From Thalassotalea sediminis (lineage in GTDB: Bacteria > Pseudomonadota > Gammaproteobacteria > Enterobacterales > Alteromonadaceae): DNA of 64,000 nucleotides. The notes beneath the pieces are model-generated. The model was not told the origin of the DNA and searched no databases. It saw only the letters and a list, made by a program, of their open reading frames with translations. Where the stretch lies: the NCBI RefSeq assembly GCF_030295915.1, contig NZ_AP027361.1:248001-312000 (forward strand), read 5' to 3'. The position numbers and the translations under genes are program-made. Position 1 is the first letter of the stretch, and the number at the start of each line of letters is the position of its first letter. This document shows positions 17,688-30,416 of the stretch, piece after piece.

Positions 17688-17699
17688 GTTCTTTAACAA
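17688..17699 (+). promoter_or_regulatory. boxA antitermination site in the rrn leader
   Basis: GTTCTTTAACAA closely matches the rrn boxA (TGCTCTTTAACA), which loads Nus factors for antitermination; it lies about 195 nt before the 16S gene. Confidence 0.7.
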
Positions 17700-17893
17700 T
17701 TAGTTATCATGCAATTTGTGTGGGCACTCACAGTGATGATGTTTTACCAGTAACTTAGGTTACAAAAGATGTCTTAGTGAATGTTCATACAAAAACTTAT
17801 TTAAGTTTTTACTTTTTGTCTAACTTTTTAAAGTAAGTCAAAAAGATGTACAGAATTCATTGAGCAGCATCTTCGGATGCACAAACGATTTTT

Positions 17894-19436
<1,543 letters not shown>

Positions 19437-19524
19437 TCTTGAAGTAAGACAGATTATTGTTGAGTGTTCACACAAATTGCATAGATAACGAATATAGAAG
19501 AAGTCACCCTGACTAAGTCTAAAA

Positions 19525-19600
19525 GGGGCTATAGCTCAGCTGGGAGAGCGCCTGCCTTGCACGCAGGAGGTCAGCAGTTCGATCCTGCTTAGCTCCACCA
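19525..19600 (+). tRNA. tRNA-Ala (anticodon TGC)
   Basis: A 76-nt cloverleaf almost identical to E. coli tRNA-Ala(UGC): acceptor GGGGCTA/TAGCTCC, anticodon loop with TGC, T-loop GTTCGATCC and an encoded CCA end. It is in the 16S-23S spacer, its usual place. Confidence 0.98.
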
Positions 19601-19628
19601 CTTTTTACCTAGTGAAGGGACGTGAAAT

Positions 19629-19705
<77 letters not shown>

Positions 19706-20088
19706 AATTTTGCGTTATGCTTCGTTACTTCAAAGCTCATTTGCAGATGCAAACATCGCTTTAAAGTGCCTTGCTTAACTGAAATTGATTTTACTTCTTC
19801 ATAAAGAACGAAAGACCAAATTAAAGGTTACTTTTTAGTGATTTTCAATTTGGTTTTTTTAACCAAGTTTTTAACCGAATGTGTGTTAATGACTACTTCT
19901 TTAACAATCTGGAAAGCTGATATTTATATCCCTTAAACATAAAGTTTTATGTTTAAAACCCTTAATAACGTGTCGCGCGTTGTTAAGTGAATTCTAATTC
20001 AAGTGCTATTTATAGTACGTGAAAATGTCAGACATACATTTAGTTTGGGTTTTGTCACTCAAACACTTAAGACTACTTAGGGTTGTAT
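19706..20088 (+). other. 16S-23S spacer, second part, with a boxA-like site
   Basis: This 383-bp spacer holds no gene. CTTCTTTAACAA at 19896-19907 resembles boxA and would re-arm the antitermination complex before 23S. The rest is AT-rich and should include the processing stem strands flanking 23S. Confidence 0.6.
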
Positions 20089-22969
<2,881 letters not shown>

Positions 22970-23094
22970 ACAACACCCAAGTGGTTTTGTTGTATGATGT
23001 TTGACAAGTATATTCACGTACTGTGCATTGAATTAGAAAATATAGATATTAGATTTCCGAGATTGTGTTTACGAAAGTAGACGATAAAAGTTTA

Positions 23095-23212
23095 TGCTTG
23101 ATGACAATAGCATTGTAGAACCACCTGATCCCATGCCGAACTCAGTAGTGAAATGCAATAGCGCCGATGGTAGTGTGGGAGTTCCCATGTGAGAGTAGGA
23201 CATCATCAAGCT
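23095..23212 (+). rRNA. rrf: 5S ribosomal RNA
   Basis: About 118 nt with the canonical core CCATGCCGAACTCAG, GCGCCGATGGTAGTGTGG and GAGAGTAGG. The terminal helix is TGCTTGAT with ATCAAGC. It follows 23S by about 125 bp and is followed by a strong terminator. Confidence 0.96.
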
Positions 23213-23224
23213 TCTATTCCAAAG

Positions 23225-23253
23225 AAAGGCCGCCTGTTTAGGCGGCCTTTTTT
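23225..23253 (+). terminator. rrn terminator 1
   Basis: AAAGGCCGCC pairs perfectly with GGCGGCCTTT around TGTTTA and is followed by T residues, 13 bp after 5S. Confidence 0.95.
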
Positions 23254-23391
23254 ATGTCAAAAATTCAGGAGTACTCTCACAGGAGTAGGGTAAAAAGGGT
23301 TGACTGACAACATGAACAGCTTCATGTTGGCCGCTTTTTACCGAATGAGCTCTGCGAGTTCGCGGGTCTGAATCAAGCTTCTAATAAAAGA
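23254..23391 (+). pseudogene. Probable relic of a second 5S rRNA gene, with a large hairpin
   Basis: Between the two terminators, ATCAAGCTTCTA followed by AAAGAAA (about 23372-23391) repeats the end of the 5S gene and its downstream bases, and ACTCTCACAGGAGTAGG (23272-23288) resembles a scrambled 5S 3' part. The middle is replaced by a hairpin: CAACATGAA/TTCATGTTG (23308-23329) nested within GGTAAAAAG/CTTTTTACC. It reads as a decayed tandem 5S copy; a processing stem or chance are alternatives. Confidence 0.4.
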
Positions 23392-23419
23392 AACCCGTAG
23401 CGAAAGCTGCGGGTTTTTT
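23392..23419 (+). terminator. rrn terminator 2
   Basis: AACCCGTAGC and GCTGCGGGTT close on a GAAA tetraloop and end in six T. A second strong terminator after an rRNA operon is common. Confidence 0.92.
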
Positions 23420-23556
23420 GCGTTCTAGGTGTTAAAAACTTTAAACTCAGAGTAACGTTAGCGCATTGTGATTCCATGCGAAAATATCTGTCACATAGGC
23501 TTAGCAGAGTAATAGATTAGCGTTGTTAATTTGGGGAACTGAGTCAAGCAGCTATT

Positions 23557-23590
23557 AAAAACCGCAGCAAGTTCTACGGTTTTTATTTTT
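23557..23590. terminator. Terminator between the rrn operon and a minus-strand gene
   Basis: AAAAACCG and CGGTTTTT pair around a 12-nt loop, with T-runs available on both strands. It best serves the minus-strand gene that ends at 23616. Confidence 0.7.
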
Positions 23591-23615
23591 GGTAGTAAAC
23601 TCTGTCTTAAACGTT

Positions 23616-24665
23616 TTATGGGCAAGAGCCTAAAACTTGAATAAAGTGTCTATCCTTCAAGTGGAATGTCCATACACATTCTTTGCTATTAATGTGAAAA
23701 CCACCTGTGTTAACTGGTATTCGATTCCATCCAATAGGTAAAGAGCCAGACCCTACGCTATCGGTATAATACGAAGCAACAGAAGCCGCGATGTATTTAT
23801 TGAGCTCTTTGATAAGGCAATCATTAACGGATGTAAGACCGGTAGCTTTGAGCCTGTTTAATGGTACGCCATCAAGCTTTGTTTGCTCTTCATTGACCGT
23901 TAAGTGAATTGAACCATTTTTTAAGGTTAAATTATAAGCAGCTACATCATTGTTGGTATAAAAGTCACCTTTAGTTGGAGCAAACCGAGTAATAACGGTT
24001 TTAGTTATCGCATCAAATTGAAAGGTGCCGCCTATTGAAACGCCATTACTACTAACATTAAAATTAAGATTTTTTAATGTTAGTGCAGAGAGCCCAGCCG
24101 ATAAATTAGAAAAACGTTGATCAAATTCCTGTGCGGCTTGGTTGTGCACTTGATCTAATATTGCCCCATCAGTAATTGCTTGTACTGTTTTTGCTGTTGG
24201 GCTATTGCTATTGCAATCGCCGCTTGAGGAACTTGCAGCAACTCGATTGTCAGAATTAGTTGCTTCTGCCGTATCATTTAATATCTCATAAGCATCGAGT
24301 GTGTTTGTCATTAAGTTAGCAACGTTTGCAGACACTTCAATGGATGTCACATATTTTTGTAACATGTATCTTGGGCTATTTTGATTGGTATGGCCTATTT
24401 CATAACCCGCTAACAGACTACTATTGGCATCAACAACAAGAACTTTGGTTGGGGTTGAATAACATGACTGTGCGCCAGGCGTTGAGGTATCATTACACTG
24501 CACCATAGGCTCATATTGATTGACAACAGCATAGGCACTATCTACGTTAATATTTTTATCAACATACGCTTTCCAATTATCAGCATGTGTTAAAAATGAA
24601 GTTAGTAAAAAGCTGGTACTACAAAAGAAACGCTTGGTATTACCATTCCACATTCCATGTGCCAT
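23616..24665 (-). CDS. Secreted protein of unknown function
   Basis: I do not recognise this 349-residue protein. A hydrophobic stretch (FFCSTSFLLTSFLTHA, about 13-28) looks like a signal peptide. The mature part is rich in Ser, Asn and Thr, has several Cys (positions near 57, 68, 150) and a beta-rich middle (ALTLKNLNFNVSSNGVSIGGTFQFDAITK). The C terminus contains WNRIPVNTGGFHI and ends with a Cys-Pro. No enzyme motif is visible. The ATG at 24665 has GGA nine bases upstream; an internal ATG at 24653 is an alternative. It is alone on its strand, with its own terminator. Confidence 0.65.
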   Translation of the reverse strand: MAHGMWNGNTKRFFCSTSFLLTSFLTHADNWKAYVDKNINVDSAYAVVNQYEPMVQCNDTSTPGAQSCYSTPTKVLVVDANSSLLAGYEIGHTNQNSPRYMLQKYVTSIEVSANVANLMTNTLDAYEILNDTAEATNSDNRVAASSSSGDCNSNSPTAKTVQAITDGAILDQVHNQAAQEFDQRFSNLSAGLSALTLKNLNFNVSSNGVSIGGTFQFDAITKTVITRFAPTKGDFYTNNDVAAYNLTLKNGSIHLTVNEEQTKLDGVPLNRLKATGLTSVNDCLIKELNKYIAASVASYYTDSVGSGSLPIGWNRIPVNTGGFHINSKECVWTFHLKDRHFIQVLGSCP

Positions 24666-24829
24666 GTTTTAGATTCCTATTATTTGAAATGACGCTAAAA
24701 GATATTAGCAGTAGATGCTATACAAATACTACAACAACTAACAATCTGTACGAATGTTTTATGTAAGTCGAATGTTATTTTTTATATTCTGCGATACAAT
24801 ATTAATGAAATACATTGCATGGAAAAATA

Positions 24830-25672
24830 GTGACAGTCACAGGTAAAAGACTCAATAAATACATCAGTGAATCAGGCTATTGTTCACGTAGAGAGGCTGA
24901 TAAATTGATCGAGGCCAATCGAGTTACCATTAATGGTAAGGTACCGGAATTAGGCACGAAAGTATTACCTGGTGACATGGTTAAGGTCGACAATAAACTT
25001 GTAGGTGCAATGCCATCAAATAAGTCTGATCGTATTTATATCGCTTACAACAAACCTATAGGCATAACTTGTACAACAGAACGTAATGTAAAAGGCAATA
25101 TAATAGATGCCATCGGACATAAAGAGCGTATATTCCCAATAGGACGCTTAGATAAGCCTTCTGAGGGGCTTATTTTTCTGACAAGTGATGGTGATATAGT
25201 TAATAAGATTTTACGTGCTGAAAATGCTCATGATAAAGAATATGTAGTTACTGTAGATAAACCTATCAGCGAACGCTTTATTGAAAGAATGTCACGAGGT
25301 GTGCCTATTCTCGGTACGATCACAAACCCTTGTAAAGTCACGCCTCAAAGTAAATTTGTGTTCAAGATAATATTAACACAAGGACTAAACAGGCAAATTC
25401 GTCGCATGTGTGAGTATCTAGGGTACGAGGTTACGAAATTAAGACGAAATCGTATTATGAGCGTCAAACTTGGTAATTTGAAACCAGGACAGTGGCGAGA
25501 TCTTACTAAAGAAGAAATGGCAACGATCAATAATGCGTTAAAAGGATCTACAAAAACTGCAGGTAAGACGGAATCAGATGTGATTACGCATAAACAAAAA
25601 ATTACTGTTAATGCTAAACCTAAACAAGCAAAGAAAAGTACTTTATCATTAAAAACAAAAAAGGAGCGTTAA
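24830..25672 (+). CDS. rluF: 23S rRNA pseudouridine synthase, RluF type
   Basis: It isomerises uridine to pseudouridine in 23S rRNA (U2604 in E. coli). The S4 RNA-binding domain RLNKYISESGYCSRREADKL opens the protein. The catalytic motif FPIGRLDKPSEGLIFLT has the essential Asp108, and LTQGLNRQIRRMCEYLGYEV is the family signature; similarity to E. coli RluF is close throughout. A basic tail (about 235-280) resembles that of RluF. I prefer the GTG at 24830, preceded by GGA at six bases and giving six residues before RLNK; a TTG at 24815 in frame is possible. Confidence 0.9.
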   Translation: MTVTGKRLNKYISESGYCSRREADKLIEANRVTINGKVPELGTKVLPGDMVKVDNKLVGAMPSNKSDRIYIAYNKPIGITCTTERNVKGNIIDAIGHKERIFPIGRLDKPSEGLIFLTSDGDIVNKILRAENAHDKEYVVTVDKPISERFIERMSRGVPILGTITNPCKVTPQSKFVFKIILTQGLNRQIRRMCEYLGYEVTKLRRNRIMSVKLGNLKPGQWRDLTKEEMATINNALKGSTKTAGKTESDVITHKQKITVNAKPKQAKKSTLSLKTKKER

Positions 25673-25684
25673 TCGCTCCTTTAT
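25660..25684 (+). terminator. Terminator overlapping the rluF stop
   Basis: AAAGGAGCG pairs with CGCTCCTTT around TTAAT, which holds the stop codon. The A-run on the left lets it also act on the converging gene at 25708. Confidence 0.75.
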
Positions 25685-25707
25685 CTAAATCAGCAAAGCT
25701 AACCTTA

Positions 25708-27591
25708 TTAATTTTCTCGAAGTACTCTAAAACCAACGTAGTTAGAACGAAAGCCTGGGGCTAACTCTAGCCTTACAGATGTTCTTGCAAGCTTAGGTGC
25801 AAAGTTCCAGGCACCGCCTCTGGCAACAACTTTATCACCATTTGTAAGCTCCCAAACGTTCCCTACGGTATCGTAAAGACCCAGTCTATTTGGTCTAAAA
25901 GACTTAATAGGAGATGTACTTACATTTGACCATTTGCTTCCGCAATAGGCGCAATTTGCACGACCATTGCCAATGTCGTTACCCCACCAGTAGTTATCAA
26001 CACTACCTGCGCGTGCTACGTATTCCCATTCTTTTTCAGTTGGTAAACGATATTTACGTTCGGTTTGTTTAGTTAGCCATGCTAAATAGGCTTTAGCATC
26101 TTTATCGCTAACACAAACTACAGGATGTTCGTCGTTTTGTTTAAAACCAGGGTTACGCCAGTTCAACACACTATTATATGCAGGTTTACCATCGATAAAT
26201 GCAGCGCAGCCGTTTTCACTCTCTGCTTCAGTAACGTAATTTGTTGCTTTTACAAAGCGTTTAAAGTCGCCAACCGTAATTTGATGTTGAGCAATAGCGA
26301 ACGACTTAAGTATTTCTTCGCCTCTGGCAGGCTTTTCATTGCTAAGGCCAGCACCTTTTAAATCACCCATTTGAAAACGACCAGCTGGAACACCAATAAG
26401 CTCTGGGCCTAACTCATCACCAGGTAAAATGTCTTGTACAGGTTCGCCGTTGGCAAAATTAATGGCAGATTTTACTAGCTCAGCTTTAACTGTTTTGTTC
26501 TTGTTTAAACGAACTTGTTCTTGGTAATCCATATACCCTGGTTTTGTGATCACAATGTCATGTAAACCAGAAGAAAGCATGACTGATAACTTTGTTGAGC
26601 CATAGCTTACGCCATCAATGAACACTTCATCGTCATATTGATCTGAACGTACAGTAAGTTCATACATGACACCTTCATCATTTAACGAAAGCTCATTGCC
26701 CGCCTGTTCATTCACAGGGGCTGTTTGAGCATGTTCCTTGTCGTAAGTACAATAACGGGTAGATAACTCAAGTAATTTACATGCTTCGGCATTTGGAAGT
26801 GAACCTTGCAGCTCCACCGTCACCGTTGTTGAATAATTACCTTGACCACTAAATTCACCAGATTCAACTTTATGGCTCAGCAAGCGCACCTGTGCAGCTG
26901 AATCATCTTTATTTTGGCTAATCGTAGTAGACTCTGTAGCACCTGCAAACAAACCATCAACAAACTCTTTTGACGCTTTTTGTTTAGCTAGTTGGTTGCT
27001 TCGGGTAATACATTGTTTTAGTGTTTCTTGTGCATCACAGGCTACTGATTGTGATGCTTGAATTTGGTCTTGTTTTTCGAATTCTTTTTGTAGTCGTTTA
27101 ACACGTGCAATTCTAATTTCTTCTACAAGGGCTTCGCGTGCATTTGCTAGAGTAAATCGCTGAAGATTCGCTTCAGCTAACTGCTTTTTTAAACTAGCAA
27201 TTAACGTGACTGTGCTTTTTATATCTTCTTTATTTTGTTTTTGATTTTGAATAGCTTGTCGATAGGCATTTTGTGCTTGCGCAATATCTTGTTCGGGATT
27301 GTCAATCAGAGCCTCATATTGCTCATTCATGTTAAGTAAAGCTAAAGCTCGTGCTTTCTTTAACTCGTCACCTCTGCCACGAAGTAGTGCTAATTTTTCT
27401 GTTTCGGCATTAAATTGTTCATTTAACGAGTTTAACGTGTTGATAAAAGCAGAATATTCAGCCTCTTTGTCACTCAGTTGAAGTTCTAAACTTTCTACCG
27501 AGTTGTAGCCCGAAGACACTGATTCAAAAGCGAATGTCTGAGAGCCAACTGAAATACAGCCAACCGTTAGTGCGAGTAAAGCCAAGCGCAT
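25708..27591 (-). CDS. Exported coiled-coil / PEGA / formylglycine-enzyme-like protein
   Basis: A 627-residue protein in four parts. A signal peptide (MRLALLALTVGCISVGSQTFA) is followed by a long coiled coil (about 20-180, rich in Glu, Gln, Lys and Leu). A PEGA domain follows near 300-360 (DEVFIDGVSYGSTKLSVMLS, SGLHDIVITKPGYMDYQ), then a C-terminal FGE/SUMF domain: VPAGRFQMGD, GDFKRFVKATNYVTEAE, YRLPTEKEWEYVARAG, GLYDTVGNVWEL and RGGAWNF. FGE-fold domains either oxidise Cys to formylglycine in sulfatases or have non-catalytic binding roles; no sulfatase is nearby. I chose the ATG at 27591, which has AGGA eight bases before it and starts the signal peptide. Confidence 0.85.
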   Translation of the reverse strand: MRLALLALTVGCISVGSQTFAFESVSSGYNSVESLELQLSDKEAEYSAFINTLNSLNEQFNAETEKLALLRGRGDELKKARALALLNMNEQYEALIDNPEQDIAQAQNAYRQAIQNQKQNKEDIKSTVTLIASLKKQLAEANLQRFTLANAREALVEEIRIARVKRLQKEFEKQDQIQASQSVACDAQETLKQCITRSNQLAKQKASKEFVDGLFAGATESTTISQNKDDSAAQVRLLSHKVESGEFSGQGNYSTTVTVELQGSLPNAEACKLLELSTRYCTYDKEHAQTAPVNEQAGNELSLNDEGVMYELTVRSDQYDDEVFIDGVSYGSTKLSVMLSSGLHDIVITKPGYMDYQEQVRLNKNKTVKAELVKSAINFANGEPVQDILPGDELGPELIGVPAGRFQMGDLKGAGLSNEKPARGEEILKSFAIAQHQITVGDFKRFVKATNYVTEAESENGCAAFIDGKPAYNSVLNWRNPGFKQNDEHPVVCVSDKDAKAYLAWLTKQTERKYRLPTEKEWEYVARAGSVDNYWWGNDIGNGRANCAYCGSKWSNVSTSPIKSFRPNRLGLYDTVGNVWELTNGDKVVARGGAWNFAPKLARTSVRLELAPGFRSNYVGFRVLREN

Positions 27592-27935
27592 GTTTATTTT
27601 TCCTGAACGATTTCGAATGTTAAGCCACAAATTAAACCTGCTATTAAAACATTTTTAACTTACGGAATTACTTCAATTTAATCATTGATATAATTCTAAT
27701 AGCATCAATCATATTTGTTAAGAACTCAAAGCGCAAGTGATAATAAGTTAAACATCGGATTTGTCGGTTTGAAGTACAGCAGACAAGCGACTTCTATATT
27801 TGTAGCTTATATCAAGCAACAAAATCTATAGCTTTTTGTACTAATTATACGTTACAAAGACCAATATTCGCGTTAATAGTGCCAGCTGAGTGTTCAGCAT
27901 ACACTCGTATTAAACAGTCATGGAGTATTGAATTA
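27592..27935. other. Divergent intergenic region, no gene seen
   Basis: About 340 AT-rich bases separate the divergent PEGA/FGE gene and the PaiB-like gene. It must hold both promoters, but I could not fix either with confidence and saw no hairpin, repeat or small gene. Confidence 0.4.
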
Positions 27936-28550
27936 GTGTACGTACCTAAAAACATGGAATTTCCTTCTGAAAGTTCCGTCATAGCGTTTATTGAGCAATA
28001 TAGTTTTGCAACATTAGTGTCGCCAAACCTGCAAGCAACGAGGTTACCGTTGTTCTATGAAAAAGCGACACATTGTTTGTTTGGGCATTTTGCTCGCGCA
28101 AATGCTCATTGGAAAACGCTTACTGATGGTAATTGCCTCGCTATTTTTGATGGGCCGCATGATTACATTTCGCCAACGTGGTACGAAGGTAGTCCAAATG
28201 TGCCAACGTGGAATTACGCGAGTGTTCATGTACAGGGGAAAGCGACGCTACTTAACGCGCAAGAAACCGCTAATGCGCTAAATAAGCTGATGGAAAAGTA
28301 CGAACCTTCATTACTCGATAACAGAGATATAGTCACGCCTGAGTATCAGCAAAAACTAGCAAAAGGTATTGTTGGCTTTAGTATTTCTATTAAAGATATT
28401 GACGCGAAAGCCAAACTTGGTCAGCACCGAAGTACTGAAGATCAACAAGGTGTGGCACATGCACTAGCATCATCAAAATCAATTGAGAGCCAAGCGCTTT
28501 ATGCATTAATGCAGCAGTGGCAAATTGGCTTAGGTAATAGCTGTGCTTAA
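27936..28550 (+). CDS. PaiB-like FMN-binding negative transcriptional regulator family
   Basis: A 204-residue protein of the PaiB family (split-barrel FMN-binding fold; B. subtilis PaiB has 207 residues and affects sporulation and protease genes, though flavin binding rather than DNA binding is what the fold shows). Diagnostic segments are YVPKNMEF at the start, SFATLVSPNLQATRLPLF, CLFGHFARANAHWK, GPHDYISPTWYEG, PTWNYASVHVQGK and GIVGFSISI. I chose the GTG at 27936 because it restores the family start M-Y-V-P-K and has GGAG ten bases before it; a longer frame begins at 27879. Its stop overlaps by 4 bp the stop of the converging gene. Confidence 0.85.
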   Translation: MYVPKNMEFPSESSVIAFIEQYSFATLVSPNLQATRLPLFYEKATHCLFGHFARANAHWKTLTDGNCLAIFDGPHDYISPTWYEGSPNVPTWNYASVHVQGKATLLNAQETANALNKLMEKYEPSLLDNRDIVTPEYQQKLAKGIVGFSISIKDIDAKAKLGQHRSTEDQQGVAHALASSKSIESQALYALMQQWQIGLGNSCA

Positions 28551-29437
28551 TAGTTAAGTAAGTTCGCTGGAGAAAACTGATCTGTAAGCACTTTAGTATC
28601 ACTTGACCAATCTTTGCCATCACGCGTTGAAGTGATGTAAGTAGCAATATCAATGATATTTACATCATAAGGTAATAACTTGCTATGGATTGCTTTGGCG
28701 CGACTTGAGATAAAGGCTTCGTTAGGTAAACCGTTTTTAGTGGTTAAGATAATTCGATTACTATTGTTGCGGTTACTAACGTTAAAAAAATCACCAAAAA
28801 CTGCGTGGTAAGTAGCAGATTCATGTTCATACAATTTACTAATTGAAAAAGTATTTGCAGATAACACCCCTTTAGGTGTTAATAATTTTTTGGTCTCCTC
28901 TAAAAACTCTTTCGTCAATAAATGTTCAGGGATGTAATCACCATTAAAGGCATCTAAAATAATCCAATCATATTGTTGCTTCTTTAGACCTGCGCGCTTT
29001 ATAAAAATACGGCCATCTGCAACTTTTGACGTTACATGCTCATTTTCAAAAAAACCAAAATAATGGCGTGCAACCTTTATCACCGCAGGGTCAATTTCAA
29101 CATTCTCTATACGCGCATCAGGGTATAATTGATGTAGCGTGTTAGACATTGTGCCGCCACCCAAACCAATAATTAACACGCTTTCAGGTGCCTTCTCGAG
29201 CAACAATAAACTAGAAAATAGCAACTTTGTATAGTTAAAAACTAGCTTTTGTGGATCATTCTTAAAGATGCAGCTTTGGTTTGTTTTACTCGTTTTTACA
29301 TTAAATTTTAAACAACGTAGGTCGTAGTTATCTTCAACTAAAATATCGCGATATAAAGAACGCTCTTGATGAACAACTTTAGCGTGCGTTTGAAACGCCA
29401 AAATCAAACAAAGAACTACACTAGCCAAACTACGCAT
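28547..29437 (-). CDS. Spermidine-synthase-like domain protein with N-terminal export/membrane segment
   Basis: A 296-residue protein with a SpeE-like Rossmann fold: VLIIGLGGGTMSNTLHQLYPDARIENVEIDPAVIKVARHYF, and the active-site loop WIILDAFNGDYIPEHLLTKEF. Polyamine synthases use decarboxylated SAM. Here the fold is preceded by a hydrophobic segment with a signal-peptide look (MRSLASVVLCLILAFQTHA), which a soluble SpeE lacks. The ATG at 29437 overlaps the stop of the upstream membrane gene by 8 bp, so the two are translationally coupled and probably form one complex. Together they match the fused membrane/SpeE-like proteins of other bacteria, split in two. Substrate unknown. Confidence 0.8.
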   Translation of the reverse strand: MRSLASVVLCLILAFQTHAKVVHQERSLYRDILVEDNYDLRCLKFNVKTSKTNQSCIFKNDPQKLVFNYTKLLFSSLLLLEKAPESVLIIGLGGGTMSNTLHQLYPDARIENVEIDPAVIKVARHYFGFFENEHVTSKVADGRIFIKRAGLKKQQYDWIILDAFNGDYIPEHLLTKEFLEETKKLLTPKGVLSANTFSISKLYEHESATYHAVFGDFFNVSNRNNSNRIILTTKNGLPNEAFISSRAKAIHSKLLPYDVNIIDIATYITSTRDGKDWSSDTKVLTDQFSPANLLNY

Positions 29438-30053
29438 GTTGAGAATCTTCCTGAAAATAAAAAACAATGGCAATAATACCGAGTAATACCAGTAAAAAAC
29501 TATAGGCAAATATAATATTGTTTACTTCAAACCAAAGCACAAAGTAAAACGACGTCATTATGGTGCCTAAAGCACTACCGAGCGTTGACACAAAATACAA
29601 CACCCCTGCAACTTGACCACTGCGCTCTTTATCAATAACTAATAAACGAACAGAATAGGGCGATATCATACCGAGTATAACGGTTGGTATAAAAAACAAT
29701 GCCATTGACGCAAGCAAAGAACCATAGCGTGTATCTTCTACGTTAAGAAAAATGCTTTCCATTATATTTGGTGCCCATAAGGCAATTGGCAGAACCGTAA
29801 TTCCTGCGATAAAAAAAATTGTGCCATAGCGCTTTAATGATGCATGACGTGTTGACAACTTGCCGCCAAGTAAATAGCCAAGGCTTAAACTCAACATAAA
29901 AACGGTAATAATACTGCCCCAAATATGCACACTGCTGCCGAAAAAGGGCGCAAGTATTCTGCCGCCTAATAGTTCGATGCCCATAATGGAGAAACCAGAA
30001 GAAAATGCGAGTGCGTACACTAACGGGTTATGAAGTTTTGAAGATACAGCCAT
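29430..30053 (-). CDS. Polytopic membrane partner of the SpeE-like protein
   Basis: A 207-residue protein with about six or seven membrane helices, opening LVYALAFSSGFSIMGIELLGGRILAPFFGSSVHIWGSIITVFML. This sequence type is the hallmark of the N-terminal transporter-like domain of spermidine-synthase-like membrane proteins (the conserved E-x-x-x-x-R-x-L-A-P/FG segment). It lacks the synthase domain, which is encoded by the next gene with an 8-bp overlap. Role unknown; a transport or scaffold function is inferred from the helices. Confidence 0.8.
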   Translation of the reverse strand: MAVSSKLHNPLVYALAFSSGFSIMGIELLGGRILAPFFGSSVHIWGSIITVFMLSLSLGYLLGGKLSTRHASLKRYGTIFFIAGITVLPIALWAPNIMESIFLNVEDTRYGSLLASMALFFIPTVILGMISPYSVRLLVIDKERSGQVAGVLYFVSTLGSALGTIMTSFYFVLWFEVNNIIFAYSFLLVLLGIIAIVFYFQEDSQHA

Positions 30054-30165
30054 GTAATAAAAAACGTTTATTTTTGTTGTGCAGAGAGACTACCGCATGT
30101 TGGGGTAGATTGCACTTAAGAGTTGGCTGATTAACTCGGCGCTTTAATGCGCCGATTTCTAACAT

Positions 30166-30339
30166 TTATATTCTGGTCTTCTTTTTCTTTTTTTCAAAAG
30201 CGGATGTAGGGCTAAATATTTTCTGTACTAGGTGATTGTGTTTAAGCGCAACATCATTTAGAGGGGAGGCTATATGTAAGTGGAAACCAATAATATAAAT
30301 AATACTCGTGCAAACCAAACTAGTATAAAAACGTTCCAT
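30166..30339 (-). CDS. Small single-pass membrane protein
   Basis: A 57-codon frame starting at ATG 30339 with a strong GGAG seven bases upstream. It has one membrane helix (SLVCTSIIYIIGFHLHI, about 7-23) and a very basic tail (FEKKKKKTRI). The ribosome site and composition make it a likely real gene of unknown function. A palindrome, AGTGAA...TTCACT, spans about 30354-30370 just upstream, a possible operator. It is downstream of the membrane regulator gene on the same strand. Confidence 0.5.
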   Translation of the reverse strand: MERFYTSLVCTSIIYIIGFHLHIASPLNDVALKHNHLVQKIFSPTSAFEKKKKKTRI

Positions 30340-30416
30340 GTTCTTCTCCAAAATAGTGAAATAGTTCACTTTCTAAAGTAGATAAAGTTCATATTAATTT
30401 ATTGGAAAAACATTGT

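Noticed and set aside
30136..30155. CGGCGC/GCGCCG hairpin
   Set aside because: Stable stem, but lacking a T-run in the direction of the adjacent minus-strand gene; not called a terminator.
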